NCBI GenBank assembly: GCA_964428075.1
Contig: CAYRWQ010000002.1
Location: forward strand, 1 to 64,000
DNA length: 64,000 bases
Source of the DNA: JAGOSP01 sp964428075
GTDB taxonomy: Bacteria > Patescibacteriota > Minisyncoccia > Moranbacterales > UBA1568
Reading direction: 5' to 3'
The notes under the pieces are model-generated. The model saw only the letters and a program-made list of their open reading frames with translations. It was not told the DNA's origin and made no database searches. Positions 30,913-40,384 of the stretch are shown in pieces (within the stretch, counting starts at the first letter, position 1; each line of letters starts with the position of its first letter). A program made the position numbers and the translations under genes.

Positions 30913-32681
30913 ATGGCTCGCACGACTTCCATAGATCAATACCGTAATATTGGTATCATCGCGCACATCGACGCTGGTAAGACCACGACAACTGAGCGCG
31001 TATTGTTTTACACGGGTATTACGCACAAGATCGGTGAAGTGCATGAGGGGGCCGCGACTATGGATTGGATGGAACAGGAACGTGAGCGCGGTATTACCAT
31101 CACTTCAGCCGCCACCACCTGTTTTTGGAAGGGTCATCATATCAATATTATTGATACGCCTGGACATGTGGATTTTACGGTAGAGGTGGAACGCTCTCTG
31201 CGCGTGCTGGATGGTGGCGTTGTCGTGTTTGATGGTAAGGAAGGCGTTGAACCGCAGTCGGAAACGGTGTGGCGTCAGGCGGAAAAATATAATGTTCCTC
31301 GCATGTGTTTTATCAATAAGATTGATAAGGAAGGAGCTGTATTTGAGGAGGCATTGGCTTCGATTTGGAATCGCCTGACACCAAAAGCGGTGGCTATCCA
31401 GTATCCGATAGGTCTGCGTGGCGATTTTGCGGGTCTCATCAATCTCATGAACATGAAAGCGTATACCTTTGATGGTTCGATGGGCGAGATCGTTATCGAA
31501 GGGGAAATTCCTGACGAGTATCTTGCCAAGGCTCAGGAGTGGCGTGAAAAAATGATTGAGAAAATTTCTGAGACGGATGATGCCTTGACGGAAAAGTATC
31601 TCGGCGGTGAAGCGATTTCTGAGTCTGAGTTGAAAGCGGCTTTGCGTCGGGCGGTGATCGGAACAAAGCTGTATCCTGTGATGACAGGAACCGCTCTTCG
31701 GAATAAAGGGATTCAACTGGTGTTGGATGCGGTGGTTGACTATCTTCCTTCGCCACTTGATATTCCACCACTCTTTGGTACCAATCCGAAAACCGATGCC
31801 GAGGAAATTCGTGAGACCAAGGATGATGCTCCATTTTCAGCGCTTGCCTTCAAAATTGCGACTGACCCGTTCATTGGGCAGCTGACTTTTTTCCGTGTCT
31901 ATTCCGGAACCGCCAAGGCAGGCTCTTACGTACTCAATTCAACGAAGAACGAAAAGGAACGCATCGGGCGTATTGTGCGTATGCATGCGAATCATCGTGA
32001 AGAGATCGAGGAACTTGGAGCGGGCGATATTGGGGCGCTGGTAGGTATGAAGGTCACTACGACGGGTAATACGTTGTGCGACCCTGACAAGCCGGTTGTG
32101 CTTGAGGCGATTACTTTTCCTGAGCCGGTTATTGATATCACGGTTGAGCCGAAAACAAAGTCAGATCAGGAAAAAATGGGTATGGCGCTCAAGAAGTTAC
32201 TCGAAGAAGACCCAACTTTCCGGGTGCATACAGACGAAGAAACGGCCCAGACCATTCTTTCGGGAATGGGCGAACTGCATCTCGACATCATTGTCGATCG
32301 TATGAAGCGTGAGTTCAAAGTGGAAGTGAATGTGGGGCGACCACAAGTGGCCTATCGTGAGACCATCCGTATTCTGGCCGAAGCGGAAGGGAAATATATT
32401 CGCCAGTCCGGTGGACGTGGTCAGTATGGTCATTGTTGGATCCGTCTCGAGCCGAATGAAGTCGGCAAGGGCTATGAATTTTTTGATGAAATCAAGGGAG
32501 GTGTCATTCCACAGGAATTTATTAAGCCGATCAATAAGGGTATTGAAGAGGCGACACAGACCGGTGTACTCGCCGGATATCCGGTAGTGGATATCAAGGC
32601 TACGGTCTACGATGGATCTTTTCATGATGTTGATTCCTCCGAAGCCGCTTTCCGTATCGCGGGATCAATGGCTTTCAAAGA
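30913..32681 (+). CDS. fusA: elongation factor G (3-prime end lost in gap)
   Basis: The translocation GTPase, readable for 589 residues. G1 is AHIDAGKTTTTERVLFYTG, G2 region RGITITSAAT, G3 DTPGHVDF, G4 INKIDKEG. Domains II-III follow and domain IV has QSGGRGQYGH. The sequence stops at IAGSMAFK, where about 100 residues of domains IV-V should follow; a 100-N gap begins at 32682 and what follows it does not contain the missing end. The start ATG at 30913 has the context AAGCGTTATGG. Confidence 0.95.
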
Positions 32682-32781
32682 NNNNNNNNNNNNNNNNNNN
32701 NNNNNNNNNNNNNNNNNNNNNNNNNNNNNNNNNNNNNNNNNNNNNNNNNNNNNNNNNNNNNNNNNNNNNNNNNNNNNNNNN
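32682..32781. other. assembly gap of 100 N
   Basis: A placeholder gap that cuts off the end of fusA. The missing EF-G tail alone needs about 300 bases, so the true gap is longer than 100 or the flanks are not adjacent. Confidence 0.98.
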
Positions 32782-32797
32782 AAAAATAAAATACATT

Positions 32798-33853
32798 ATG
32801 CGACTCTTTCATGTGAAACAAGTGTTCGGTTTCGTGATAATATTCGTTGTTTCTTGCGGTCTCGGCTTCTCTTTAAAACACGTCTTTGCGGGAAACGCGC
32901 ACAATGTGTTTGGTTTTGGGTGGAATGGAAACAGTGTCATAGATGGAAGCAACACGGCTTTTGGTTGGCTTTCTACAAATAGTCGCGATTGTGATACGAA
33001 TGGTGACGGGGTTGTGAATGTCACTGATGCCGCGCCTCTCGGTTGCCCGATTGGGGTCATCGGCGATTACGGTGTCAATATTCCCGCGGCAGATGGTCTC
33101 GTCACTGGGTATGCTTGGAGTGAGCATTATGGTTTTGTGAGTTTTAACGCCGTCGATACTGTCGGCTGTCCGGTGGGTATTTGCCAAGCCAGGAGAGTCG
33201 GGGATACCCTGGTTGGCTGGGCGCGTGTTCTCTCTATTCGGGACGCGGCTGTGAATAGCGGTGGCTGGACGGGTTTTATCTCGCTTGATTCTGGTACGCC
33301 CGCCAGTGCGCAACCGTATGGCGTTACTCTTGCTGGAAACACTCTTGCTGGATACGCTTATTCAGATGAGCTCGGCTGGTTTAACATGAATGGCGTTCGA
33401 TTTGTTCCGCCGTCCATTCTCATGGTGTGTCGTGGCGGCTCTATCCCTCTGGCTCGGGGTGGTGAGGTGGCGAGTATGTCTTTGGAGCGTGGCACTGCCG
33501 CCGACATAACGGTCTACTTTGACGATACTCCCGATTGTGCGGGGAATGATGTGACCACCACGACCGTTTTTGCAGACACGGCTTCTCCCGTGGTGACGCT
33601 CTCGGCACCTGGTTCGCGCCCGCGTCTCATTCATGGCGCTGAGCTGGGGAATGAGGACGTGACTCTCACGTTTGCCGGCCAGACTATCACCTTCCACGTC
33701 AGCGTGACTCAGTTCTGTAGTTCCAACTGTGGCGATGATGCCGCGCAGCACTGTCTTGGAGCAGCCTTTAACGCCACAAATTCTTGCGGGAATTCTGAAG
33801 ACTGTATCGGTACGAGGAATTGCGATTACAATATCAAAGAAGTTGCTCCGTAA
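32798..33853 (+). CDS. secreted protein with Trp-rich repeats and a dockerin-like loop
   Basis: A 351-residue exported protein. The N-terminus (VKQVFGFVIIFVVSCGLGFSLKHVFA) is a signal peptide. Near residue 65, DTNGDGVVNVTDAAPLGC resembles a calcium-binding dockerin/EF-like loop. Repeats of the type GYAWSEHYGFVSFN and AGYAYSDELGWFNMNGVRF are a hallmark of Parcubacteria surface proteins. The C-terminal third contains a Cys-rich segment (FCSSNCGDD, HCLGAAFNATNSCGNSEDCIGTRNC) reminiscent of repeat cell-surface domains. Function unknown. It lies between two assembly gaps, so its place in the str operon is uncertain. Confidence 0.75.
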   Translation: MRLFHVKQVFGFVIIFVVSCGLGFSLKHVFAGNAHNVFGFGWNGNSVIDGSNTAFGWLSTNSRDCDTNGDGVVNVTDAAPLGCPIGVIGDYGVNIPAADGLVTGYAWSEHYGFVSFNAVDTVGCPVGICQARRVGDTLVGWARVLSIRDAAVNSGGWTGFISLDSGTPASAQPYGVTLAGNTLAGYAYSDELGWFNMNGVRFVPPSILMVCRGGSIPLARGGEVASMSLERGTAADITVYFDDTPDCAGNDVTTTTVFADTASPVVTLSAPGSRPRLIHGAELGNEDVTLTFAGQTITFHVSVTQFCSSNCGDDAAQHCLGAAFNATNSCGNSEDCIGTRNCDYNIKEVAP

Positions 33854-33854
33854 A

Positions 33855-33954
33855 NNNNNNNNNNNNNNNNNNNNNNNNNNNNNNNNNNNNNNNNNNNNNN
33901 NNNNNNNNNNNNNNNNNNNNNNNNNNNNNNNNNNNNNNNNNNNNNNNNNNNNNN
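33855..33954. other. assembly gap of 100 N
   Basis: The third run of exactly 100 N, one base after the stop codon of the secreted protein. It hides the beginning of the gene ending at 34152. Confidence 0.98.
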
Positions 33955-34152
33955 AAAACCACTGTCGAGATGACGGCCCGACCTTCTCCTCCACCGGATA
34001 CGCCACCACCACCCATGAATCGGGAAACACAGTTGCAGGCGCTTGATGCTTTGCATGCCAAGAGCGAAACAATGAAGCCGGTCAATACCCCACCTCCTTC
34101 TCGGGAGGCCCAGAGCCAATCACTCGATGCTTTGCGGGCCAAGAGTCACTAA
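33955..34152 (+). CDS. C-terminal fragment of a repeat protein (5-prime end in gap)
   Basis: An open frame runs from the gap to TAA at 34150-34152. It contains two diverged copies of a unit of about 20 residues: PPPPMNRETQLQALDALHAK and PPPSREAQSQSLDALRAK. Proline-rich linkers alternate with a short amphipathic helix. The start and any signal peptide are lost in the gap. It may be a tail of a surface or pilus-associated protein; no family was recognised. Confidence 0.5.
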   Translation, partial: KTTVEMTARPSPPPDTPPPPMNRETQLQALDALHAKSETMKPVNTPPPSREAQSQSLDALRAKSH

Positions 34153-34155
34153 TTT

Positions 34156-34184
34156 TTGACACAAGTACGTAAATTATCTAATTG
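34156..34184 (+). promoter_or_regulatory. possible promoter of the 34197 gene
   Basis: A perfect TTGACA (34156-34161) lies 17 bases before TAATTG (34179-34184), a poor -10. Transcription would begin just before the ATG at 34197. Confidence 0.3.
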
Positions 34185-34196
34185 ACGCAAAACGCT

Positions 34197-34871
34197 ATGG
34201 AACGCACAAAGGGTTGGGCACAGGGTGTCCTGTATTGGGGGAGAGTGATGGTGATCGGTGTTGTTTTTGGTTTCGGCCTGCAATTCGCTTCGGCCTGGAC
34301 GAATCCGACCCTCCCAGCTCCTGATGGGAATGTAGCCGGGCCGGTCAATCTCTCCGCTTTTGCGCAGTACAAGGAGGGAGCCATCGGTTTCGGAGGGCTG
34401 GTCAAGGCGTATTTTGGGATTGATGCCAATGGACAGCGCATCACCAATGTGGCTACCCCGATTGCCGGCACCGATGCCGTGAACAAGGATTATGTCAACG
34501 CGGCTAGTGGAAGCGGTGGAGGCGCAACTGGTGGGACACCATATGTGATCGTGGTGATGAACCCGAATAGTCAGCATTTTTCGCGTGCTGACATGGATAA
34601 GGTCAGGAGCTTTCGCGATGCTGGTGGGCTGTTGATAGGTCTCATTTGTGATCGTGGACCCGCTTCAAACAACGCATCTTTCGGTAAGATTACCGTGGAT
34701 TTCAACTCACCCACTCAGATAACAAGTCAGGTTATCTTGTACAGTGACGAGTTGAGTAATGGGGCCGGCGCCGTCTGTTCGTTACGAAGCGGTGAAAATA
34801 ATTGTATAGCCGGCGGCGGGCCTTGTGACGGGGGATGGTTTCTGTACGGTATCCCTTTCCCGCAGTATTGA
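34197..34871 (+). CDS. secreted tail-fibre/PilV-like protein
   Basis: A 224-residue exported protein. A signal peptide (MVIGVVFGFGLQFASA) is followed by WTNPTLPAPDGNVAGPVNLSA, then GIDANGQRITNVATPIAGTDAVNKDYVNAAS, a motif shared by phage tail fibres and shufflon-type PilV tips and very common in Parcubacteria secreted proteins. A Gly-rich hinge leads to a C-terminal domain with four cysteines (ICDRG, VCSLRS, NCIAG, PCDGG) and no recognised family. The ATG at 34197 is chosen over a TTG at 34182. It may be a surface or pilus-tip adhesin. Confidence 0.7.
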   Translation: MERTKGWAQGVLYWGRVMVIGVVFGFGLQFASAWTNPTLPAPDGNVAGPVNLSAFAQYKEGAIGFGGLVKAYFGIDANGQRITNVATPIAGTDAVNKDYVNAASGSGGGATGGTPYVIVVMNPNSQHFSRADMDKVRSFRDAGGLLIGLICDRGPASNNASFGKITVDFNSPTQITSQVILYSDELSNGAGAVCSLRSGENNCIAGGGPCDGGWFLYGIPFPQY

Positions 34872-35031
34872 TTTTTTCGGATCAGAGAGGAGATGATAGC
34901 GGTTTCTTTTGTCTGATTTCTGTTTTGGTTGCATCTTGTTGCCAAGTTCGGTTTTCGCGTGGATACGGTGAGTGTGGAGGGGAGGAGTGTCAACTGCTGT
35001 GCTCTCGTGATTTTGCTTGAGAGAGAATCGT

Positions 35032-35631
35032 ATGTTTACTCAGCGCTTTCAGAGTACCCGGGTCCGTTTTCGAGTAATGCGGTACGGGTTGGGTGTATTA
35101 TGCATGCTTTCACTTTTTGTATGGGTGCGCGCGTCTGTGTCTTGGGAGGCTTGGGAAGACATGTCTTTTTCTGAGTGTCATGAGTTGAGAGCAGCCAAGA
35201 CGATTCGGGGTCATTCTATGGAACCGCTCTTGCAAGATGGTACGGAAAATTTCGCGCGAATGGGATATTATGCGTGTCATGTTCCCAAACACGGAGATAT
35301 CGTCATTGCGCGTTTGGTGCACGATCATGACCCGATCATCAAGCAGATCAAAGCGATTCCCGGGGATACTTTGGTTGTGGTCCCGGCGGATACGACGGAT
35401 GCGTTTCATCTTGAGATAAACGGACAGAGAGCCAGCAACTCAGAGGGTAAGCCGTATGTCTTTGATACTGCGCGTGCTGATATGCTCCGGCTGTACAGTC
35501 GTGATTATTAAGGCGGTCTCCCAGAAGGCGCATACTTGATTTTCGGGGACCAGCCTTTCGGGACATTGGATTCGACACGTTTTGGTTTGATCGACCGGGG
35601 GAGTTTACTCGGAAAAGTTGAAAGACCCTAA
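35032..35631 (+). pseudogene. S26-type signal peptidase gene interrupted by an in-frame stop
   Basis: The first 159 codons encode a membrane-anchored S26 peptidase: one helix (about 18-38), the catalytic Ser box IRGHSMEPLLQDG and the catalytic Lys box IIKQIKAIPGD. A TAA at 35509-35511 ends this frame. In the same frame the next 39 codons continue as GGLPEGAYLIFGDQPFGTLD and STRFGLIDRG, which is the missing C-terminal box (GDxxxxxxDSxxFG) of S26 peptidases, ending at TAA 35629-35631. A single base change or sequencing error explains this. Similar to the TraF/LepB class. It follows secreted-protein genes. Confidence 0.75.
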
Positions 35632-36039
35632 GAATGCATGTGGCGGAGAGGGTGTGTTGGGGTGTTGTGTGATGTCTGCTTTTTGCGTACATTCAATCGC
35701 AATGGTGTGGGGAGTGGTTGATCTGGTGCGTCATTGTTTATCTATAGGACATACGATGTTGTGTGATCGAGTCCGCACTTGGATTGTTTTGTGATAGGTT
35801 ACCGGTATGTATACCTGGTCATTTTCCTGGTATTATCATGAATGTCGATAATTGATTGACTGCGTATCCGTCCGTATCTCTGACGGATATCCTTGTCCTC
35901 TTGACAGGATAAAAATGGCTTGGTACTATGTCTCTTGATGCTCTGCTTTGGCACTTTTTTTGTTTCTTGGTCGAGACGGAAAAAATCGGAGCGAGCGAAA
36001 CAAAGTTTCTCTAAGTAATTCAATTTGAAATCTAGCCCT
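35632..36039 (+). other. intergenic region before tuf
   Basis: About 400 bases with no supported gene. It holds a perfect 8-bp hairpin (TATCCGTC 35865-35872 with GACGGATA 35882-35889), the tuf promoter (35901-35929) and a leader of about 100 bases. The first part is T/G-rich with no recognisable feature. Confidence 0.55.
35901..35929 (+). promoter_or_regulatory. promoter of tuf
   Basis: TTGACA (35901-35906), 17 bases and TACTAT (35924-35929) with an extended TG-G in front: a strong promoter fitting the high expression expected for EF-Tu. Confidence 0.7.
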
Positions 36040-37239
36040 ATGGCAGAGCAATTTCAGCGCACCAAACCACACGTGAATGTCGGAACCATCGGTCATGTTG
36101 ATCATGGGAAAACTACCTTGACCGCAGCCATATTGCATGTGTTGTCTCTTAAAGGTTTTGCGAAAGAGCGCGGAGTGGATGAAATCGATAAGGCGCCGGA
36201 GGAAAAGGCTCGCGGTATTACAATCTCAACCTCGCACTGTGAGTATGAGTCAGACAAGCGTCATTACGCGCATGTTGATTGCCCGGGTCATGCTGACTAT
36301 ATCAAAAATATGATCACCGGTGCTGCCCAGATGGATGGTGCGGTGCTTGTGGTAGCGGCGACCGATGGTCCGATGCCACAGACTCGTGAGCATATCCTGT
36401 TGGCACATCAGGTTGGTGTTCAGAATATTGTGGTATTCTTGAACAAAGTTGACATGGTAGATGATGAAGAGTTGGTCGAACTGGTCGAAGCCGAAGTTCG
36501 TGAGCTCCTTTCCAAGTATGAGTTTGATGGGGATAATGCTGCGGTTATTCGTGGGTCGGCTTTGAAGGCTTTGAATGCAAAGACCATTGAAGACGCTGAT
36601 GCTAAGCCGATTTTGGATCTCATCGATGCCTTGGATATTAAGATCCCAGAGCCGGTTCGGGACAACGAAAAGCCTTTCCTTATGCCAATCGAGGATATTT
36701 TCTCAATTGAAGGACGCGGAACTGTCGTGACCGGACGCATCGAGCGCGGTGTCATCAATCTCAACGGGGAGGTTGAAATCGTGGGTCTTCAAGAGGCCTC
36801 TAAGACCATGAAAACCGTGGTGACAGGTATCGAGATGTTTAATAAGCAGCTTGATCGTGGACAATGTGGCGATAATGCCGGCCTCCTTATTCGTGGTATC
36901 AAAAAGGAAGATGTGCAGCGCGGTCAAGTGTTGGCCAAGCCAGGTTCTATCACTCCACACACTGAATTCGAAAGCGAGGTATACGTGTTAGCGAAAGAAG
37001 AAGGGGGACGTCATACCCCATTCTTCAAGGGTTACAAACCACAGTTTTACATTCGCACAACCGATGTGACGGGTGAAGTGACTTTGCCAGAAGGAACCGA
37101 GATGGTGATGCCGGGTGATACAGTACGTCTTACTATCAAACTGTTGGCCCCGGTAGCTATGGAGGAAGGCATGCGTTTCGCGATTCGTGAAGGTGGGCGT
37201 ACGGTGGGTGCCGGTGTCGCAACCAAAGTGATCAAGTAG
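36040..37239 (+). CDS. tuf: elongation factor Tu
   Basis: A 399-residue EF-Tu, complete. G1 is GHVDHGKTTLTAAI, G2 region ARGITISTSH, G3 DCPGHADYIKNM, G4 LNKVDMVDD and G5 GSALKAL. Domains II (GTVVTGRIERGV) and III (FYIRTTDVTGEV, MEEGMRFAIREGGRTVGAGV) are normal. It has its own promoter and therefore need not depend on the disrupted str region upstream. rpsJ follows 102 bases later, after a hairpin. Confidence 0.98.
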   Translation: MAEQFQRTKPHVNVGTIGHVDHGKTTLTAAILHVLSLKGFAKERGVDEIDKAPEEKARGITISTSHCEYESDKRHYAHVDCPGHADYIKNMITGAAQMDGAVLVVAATDGPMPQTREHILLAHQVGVQNIVVFLNKVDMVDDEELVELVEAEVRELLSKYEFDGDNAAVIRGSALKALNAKTIEDADAKPILDLIDALDIKIPEPVRDNEKPFLMPIEDIFSIEGRGTVVTGRIERGVINLNGEVEIVGLQEASKTMKTVVTGIEMFNKQLDRGQCGDNAGLLIRGIKKEDVQRGQVLAKPGSITPHTEFESEVYVLAKEEGGRHTPFFKGYKPQFYIRTTDVTGEVTLPEGTEMVMPGDTVRLTIKLLAPVAMEEGMRFAIREGGRTVGAGVATKVIK

Positions 37240-37264
37240 TTTGAGCGTTTCGAGTGAATTGAGT

Positions 37265-37291
37265 CCTGGGAAGGCGAGTGGTTTTCCCAGG
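37265..37291 (+). other. hairpin between tuf and rpsJ
   Basis: CCTGGGAA (37265-37272) pairs with TTCCCAGG (37284-37291). The following bases (GTGATTATTCTCTT) are not a good T-run, so it may be an attenuator or mRNA-stability element rather than a full terminator. Confidence 0.5.
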
Positions 37292-37341
37292 GTGATTATT
37301 CTCTTGAATGTAACAGAGAGAAGAAAGTAACCTCGAGTATC

Positions 37342-37677
37342 ATGGCAACGAAGAAGCAAGTCGATGATGCCCCGATGACCCGCGTACGGATCAAGATTAA
37401 GGCCTATGACCATAAGGTCATTGACCAGTCAGCACGCAAGATCGTTGAGACGGCTGAACGCACGGGCGCAGCTATTACCGGGCCTGTTCCACTTCCGACC
37501 GAAGTGCATAAGGTGACGGTGAACCGTTCGACATTCGTTCATAAGAATGCGCGCGATCAGTTTGAGATGCGAGTGCATAAGCGGCTGATTGACATCGTGA
37601 ATCCGAATGCCAAAACTATCGAAGGCCTCACATCACTCGACCTGCCAGCAGGTGTTGATGTTGAGATCAAGATGTAG
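37342..37677 (+). CDS. rpsJ: 30S ribosomal protein uS10
   Basis: A 111-residue uS10. RVRIKIKAYDHKVIDQSARKIVETAERTGAAITGPVPLPTE is the conserved core, followed by RDQFEMRVHKRLIDI and the C-terminal LPAGVDVEIKM. It opens the S10 operon, in the standard order with rplC next. Confidence 0.96.
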   Translation: MATKKQVDDAPMTRVRIKIKAYDHKVIDQSARKIVETAERTGAAITGPVPLPTEVHKVTVNRSTFVHKNARDQFEMRVHKRLIDIVNPNAKTIEGLTSLDLPAGVDVEIKM

Positions 37678-37880
37678 GGTAGGGCGAGAGGATTTTTAGA
37701 CAATACACCTCATTATTACTCGTTTTAGTCCCGGTATACGTCATTATCCGATTTGGAAGAGCATTATGCTTCTGGATTGGTAGGGCAAGGGATACTGAGC
37801 GGGTCAGGATACGCCGTGATTTTTTCTCGGTGAATACTGGCCAGCTCACGGTCCAGTTTTTTGTTTACTGCGCATACGAT

Positions 37881-38480
37881 ATGAAATTCATTCTTGGGAA
37901 AAAACTTGGCATGACCACACTGTTCGATGACACGAAAGGTGCCTTGAATGTGACGTTGATTGCGTGCGGAAAGAATACCGTGACGCTTCATCGGACGGAA
38001 GGGAAAGATGGATACTTGGCTGTTCAAGTGGAAGCCGAAAAAAATGCACGTTCGTTAGTGCGACATGAGTTTCGATTGGATCAGGGTAGCCGAGACAAGG
38101 CGGTTGCTGCCAAAGAACTGGAAGTATTCGTGCTTCAGAGCGAACTCTCGGTTGAGCAGTTTGTTATCGGAGAGAAGGTGAATGTTTGTGGTGTGACTAA
38201 GGCGAAGGGATTTCAAGGTGTAGTCAAGCGACACGGATTTTCCGGTGGGTGGGCTAGTCATGGCGGTAAGCATGATCTCCGCAAACCCGGTTCGATTGGC
38301 TCAACATTTCCTGAACATGTTGTGAAGGGTCGTCGCATGGCGGGGCGCATGGGCGGTGACAATTGTACAATACAAAATCTCACGGTTTCTTTTATTGATA
38401 CTGAGAAAGGTTTGATTGGGGTGCGTGGATCGGTTCCGGGTGTGAATGGTCGAATGGTTGAGGTGATGAGCGTGAAATAA
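37881..38480 (+). CDS. rplC: 50S ribosomal protein uL3
   Basis: A 199-residue uL3. MKFILGKKLGMTTLFDD begins the protein; GFQGVVKRHGFSGGWASHGGKHDLRKPGSIG and KGRRMAGRMGGDNCT contain the long loop reaching the peptidyl transferase centre. The start at 37881 gives this standard N-terminus; an in-frame start at 37830 is not used. Confidence 0.96.
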   Translation: MKFILGKKLGMTTLFDDTKGALNVTLIACGKNTVTLHRTEGKDGYLAVQVEAEKNARSLVRHEFRLDQGSRDKAVAAKELEVFVLQSELSVEQFVIGEKVNVCGVTKAKGFQGVVKRHGFSGGWASHGGKHDLRKPGSIGSTFPEHVVKGRRMAGRMGGDNCTIQNLTVSFIDTEKGLIGVRGSVPGVNGRMVEVMSVK

Positions 38481-38484
38481 ACTT

Positions 38485-39126
38485 ATGGCGAAAGTATCCG
38501 TCTACAATACGAGTGGAAAGACAGTTGAAGAAATCAACCTTCAGGACTCTCTGTTCTCCTTGCCTTCCAATGATGCTCTGTTGCATCAGGCGTATGTCAT
38601 TTTATCGGGCAATCTGCGTCAAGTGATTGCACATACCAAGACACGTGGTGAGCGGAGTGGTTCGGGTATCAAGCCTTGGAAGCAGAAGGGGACAGGTCGA
38701 GCTCGTATTGGTTCTTCGCGCGCACCACATTGGCGGAAGGGCGGGGTTGTTTTTGGACCTCGCAATGACCGGAATTTCGTTCGAGAAATGAACCGAAAGA
38801 TGCGACAAAAGGCCGTTTTGATTGCCTTGTCGGAAAAAATTCGTTCAGGGAAATTGTTGATTGTGGATACCTTTGCCGGTTCTTCCCAGAAGACGCAAGA
38901 TTTTGTTCGCTGTTTGGTAGCATTGAAGGTAGAGCGTCGCGGTCTTGTAGTCGCTCTTGATGCGACGGAACAGGACATGAATCGGACGAGTCGGAATGTG
39001 GAAAAGGTGATCAATACGCTGGCGATGGATCTGAACGTCAAACAGCTTTTGGATAAGGAATATTGTCTCATTTCAAAACAGGGAATTGCAGTACTCGAAC
39101 AGAGATTTTCTGATTGGAATAAATAA
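38485..39126 (+). CDS. rplD: 50S ribosomal protein uL4
   Basis: A 213-residue uL4. The extended loop TRGERSGSGIKPWKQKGTGRARIGSSRAPHWRKGGVVFGP, which lines the exit tunnel, is intact, and the C-terminal globular part follows. It starts four bases after rplC. In many bacteria uL4 autoregulates the S10 operon; no such leader was identified here. Confidence 0.95.
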   Translation: MAKVSVYNTSGKTVEEINLQDSLFSLPSNDALLHQAYVILSGNLRQVIAHTKTRGERSGSGIKPWKQKGTGRARIGSSRAPHWRKGGVVFGPRNDRNFVREMNRKMRQKAVLIALSEKIRSGKLLIVDTFAGSSQKTQDFVRCLVALKVERRGLVVALDATEQDMNRTSRNVEKVINTLAMDLNVKQLLDKEYCLISKQGIAVLEQRFSDWNK

Positions 39127-39131
39127 TCGCT

Positions 39132-39500
39132 ATGGCTGTTTTTGGAAAAAAAATTCACCAGGAGAAGAATGCATCGGATGCTCTGGTAGCGACGCCAAAG
39201 GTGCTTTGTGGCGCGTATGCCAATACTCTCTTGCGTAAGCCGCGTATTACTGAGAAAGCATATTCTTTGAATGCGCAGAATCGTTACGTATTTGAGGTGA
39301 GCTCGATAGCTACTAAGCCTCAGGTGAGACGTGCGGTTGAAGCGGTGTACGGGGTGCACGTCGTTTCTGTGAACACAGTGAGTCTCTCGGGTCGTATACG
39401 TCGATTTGGGAAAAACGTGGGGAAAAAAGCAGGTATCAAGAAGGCAATGGTTGAAATTAAAGCGGGTGAAACCATCACGCTGTTTCAGACAGGAATGTAA
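39132..39500 (+). CDS. rplW: 50S ribosomal protein uL23
   Basis: A 122-residue uL23. After a charged N-terminal extension of about 35 residues comes LLRKPRITEKAYSLNAQNRYVFEVSSIATKPQVRRAVEAVYGVHVVSVNT, the family core, and a Lys-rich end. It docks trigger factor and SRP at the exit tunnel. The start at 39132 follows rplD by five bases. Confidence 0.93.
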   Translation: MAVFGKKIHQEKNASDALVATPKVLCGAYANTLLRKPRITEKAYSLNAQNRYVFEVSSIATKPQVRRAVEAVYGVHVVSVNTVSLSGRIRRFGKNVGKKAGIKKAMVEIKAGETITLFQTGM

Positions 39501-39505
39501 CGATT

Positions 39506-40336
39506 ATGGCAATCAAAATTTATAAACGGAATACGGCAGGGCGACGCAATATGAGTATTGTGAAGCCTGATGGTGTGACCGATAAGCGCCCTGAAAAATC
39601 ATTGACGGTTTCAAAAAAGAATAGCGCTGGTCGTTCCGGTGGAAAAATATCAGTGCGCCATCGCGGTGGTGGGCATAAGCGTTTGTATCGTCTTGTTGAT
39701 TTCCGTCAGGATAAATGGGGTGTGCCTGGTAAGGTCGCGGCGCTTGAAAACGATCCAAATCGCTCAGGTCTTATTGCGCTGATTCATTATGTGGATGGTG
39801 AGAAGCGATATATCTTGGCAACGCAGGGTATGAAAGTCGGACAGATGGTCCTGTCTGGTGATCAAGCGCCCATCGTTCAAGGGAATCGCACGAAGATCAC
39901 CAATATACCAACTGGTACCATTATTTGTAATATTGAGATTCAGATTGGTCGCGGAGGACAAATCGTTCGCAGTGCCGGATCTCAGGCTACACTCATGGCA
40001 CTTGATGGAGTTTTTGCGACAGTGAAGCTCTCTTCGGGTGAGATGCGTCTGATTTCTAAAGAGTGTTTCGCGACCATTGGTCAAGTTTCGAATTTTGAAC
40101 ATGGTGTTGAGCGTATCGGCAAGGCTGGGCGAAGCCGTTGGAAGAATAAGCGTCCGTCAGTTCGTGGTTCAGCAATGAACCCTGTGGATCATCCGCATGG
40201 TGGAGGTGAGGGACGACAGCCGCTTGGTATGCATCCGAAAACTCCTTGGGGGAAGCCAGCGCTTGGCAAGAAGACTCGGAAGCAGAAGAAGGCGAGTAAT
40301 AAGTATATTCTCAAACGACGAGCTAAGAAAAAATAA
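39506..40336 (+). CDS. rplB: 50S ribosomal protein uL2
   Basis: A 276-residue uL2. GRSGGKISVRHRGGGHKRLYRLVDF in the N-terminal half, and the C-terminal MNPVDHPHGGGEGRQPLGMHPKTPWGKPALGKKTR, with the conserved His of the peptidyl transferase region, are both present. The length is normal. Confidence 0.97.
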   Translation: MAIKIYKRNTAGRRNMSIVKPDGVTDKRPEKSLTVSKKNSAGRSGGKISVRHRGGGHKRLYRLVDFRQDKWGVPGKVAALENDPNRSGLIALIHYVDGEKRYILATQGMKVGQMVLSGDQAPIVQGNRTKITNIPTGTIICNIEIQIGRGGQIVRSAGSQATLMALDGVFATVKLSSGEMRLISKECFATIGQVSNFEHGVERIGKAGRSRWKNKRPSVRGSAMNPVDHPHGGGEGRQPLGMHPKTPWGKPALGKKTRKQKKASNKYILKRRAKKK

Positions 40337-40384
40337 TGTGTCAGTAATTTTTTTGAGAATGAGTTTCAGTTATAAACAATCGTT

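Noticed and set aside
32612..33853. One continuous protein across the fusA gap into the secreted protein
   Set aside because: The frame is joined only by N; EF-G ends before the gap and a new signal peptide starts at 32798.
35509..35511. Stop-codon readthrough or selenocysteine/pyrrolysine at the S26 peptidase stop
   Set aside because: The stop is TAA, which is not used for these residues; a nonsense mutation or sequencing error is simpler.
37265..37291. Hairpin after tuf as a strong terminator
   Set aside because: No T-run follows, so it is reported as a hairpin only.
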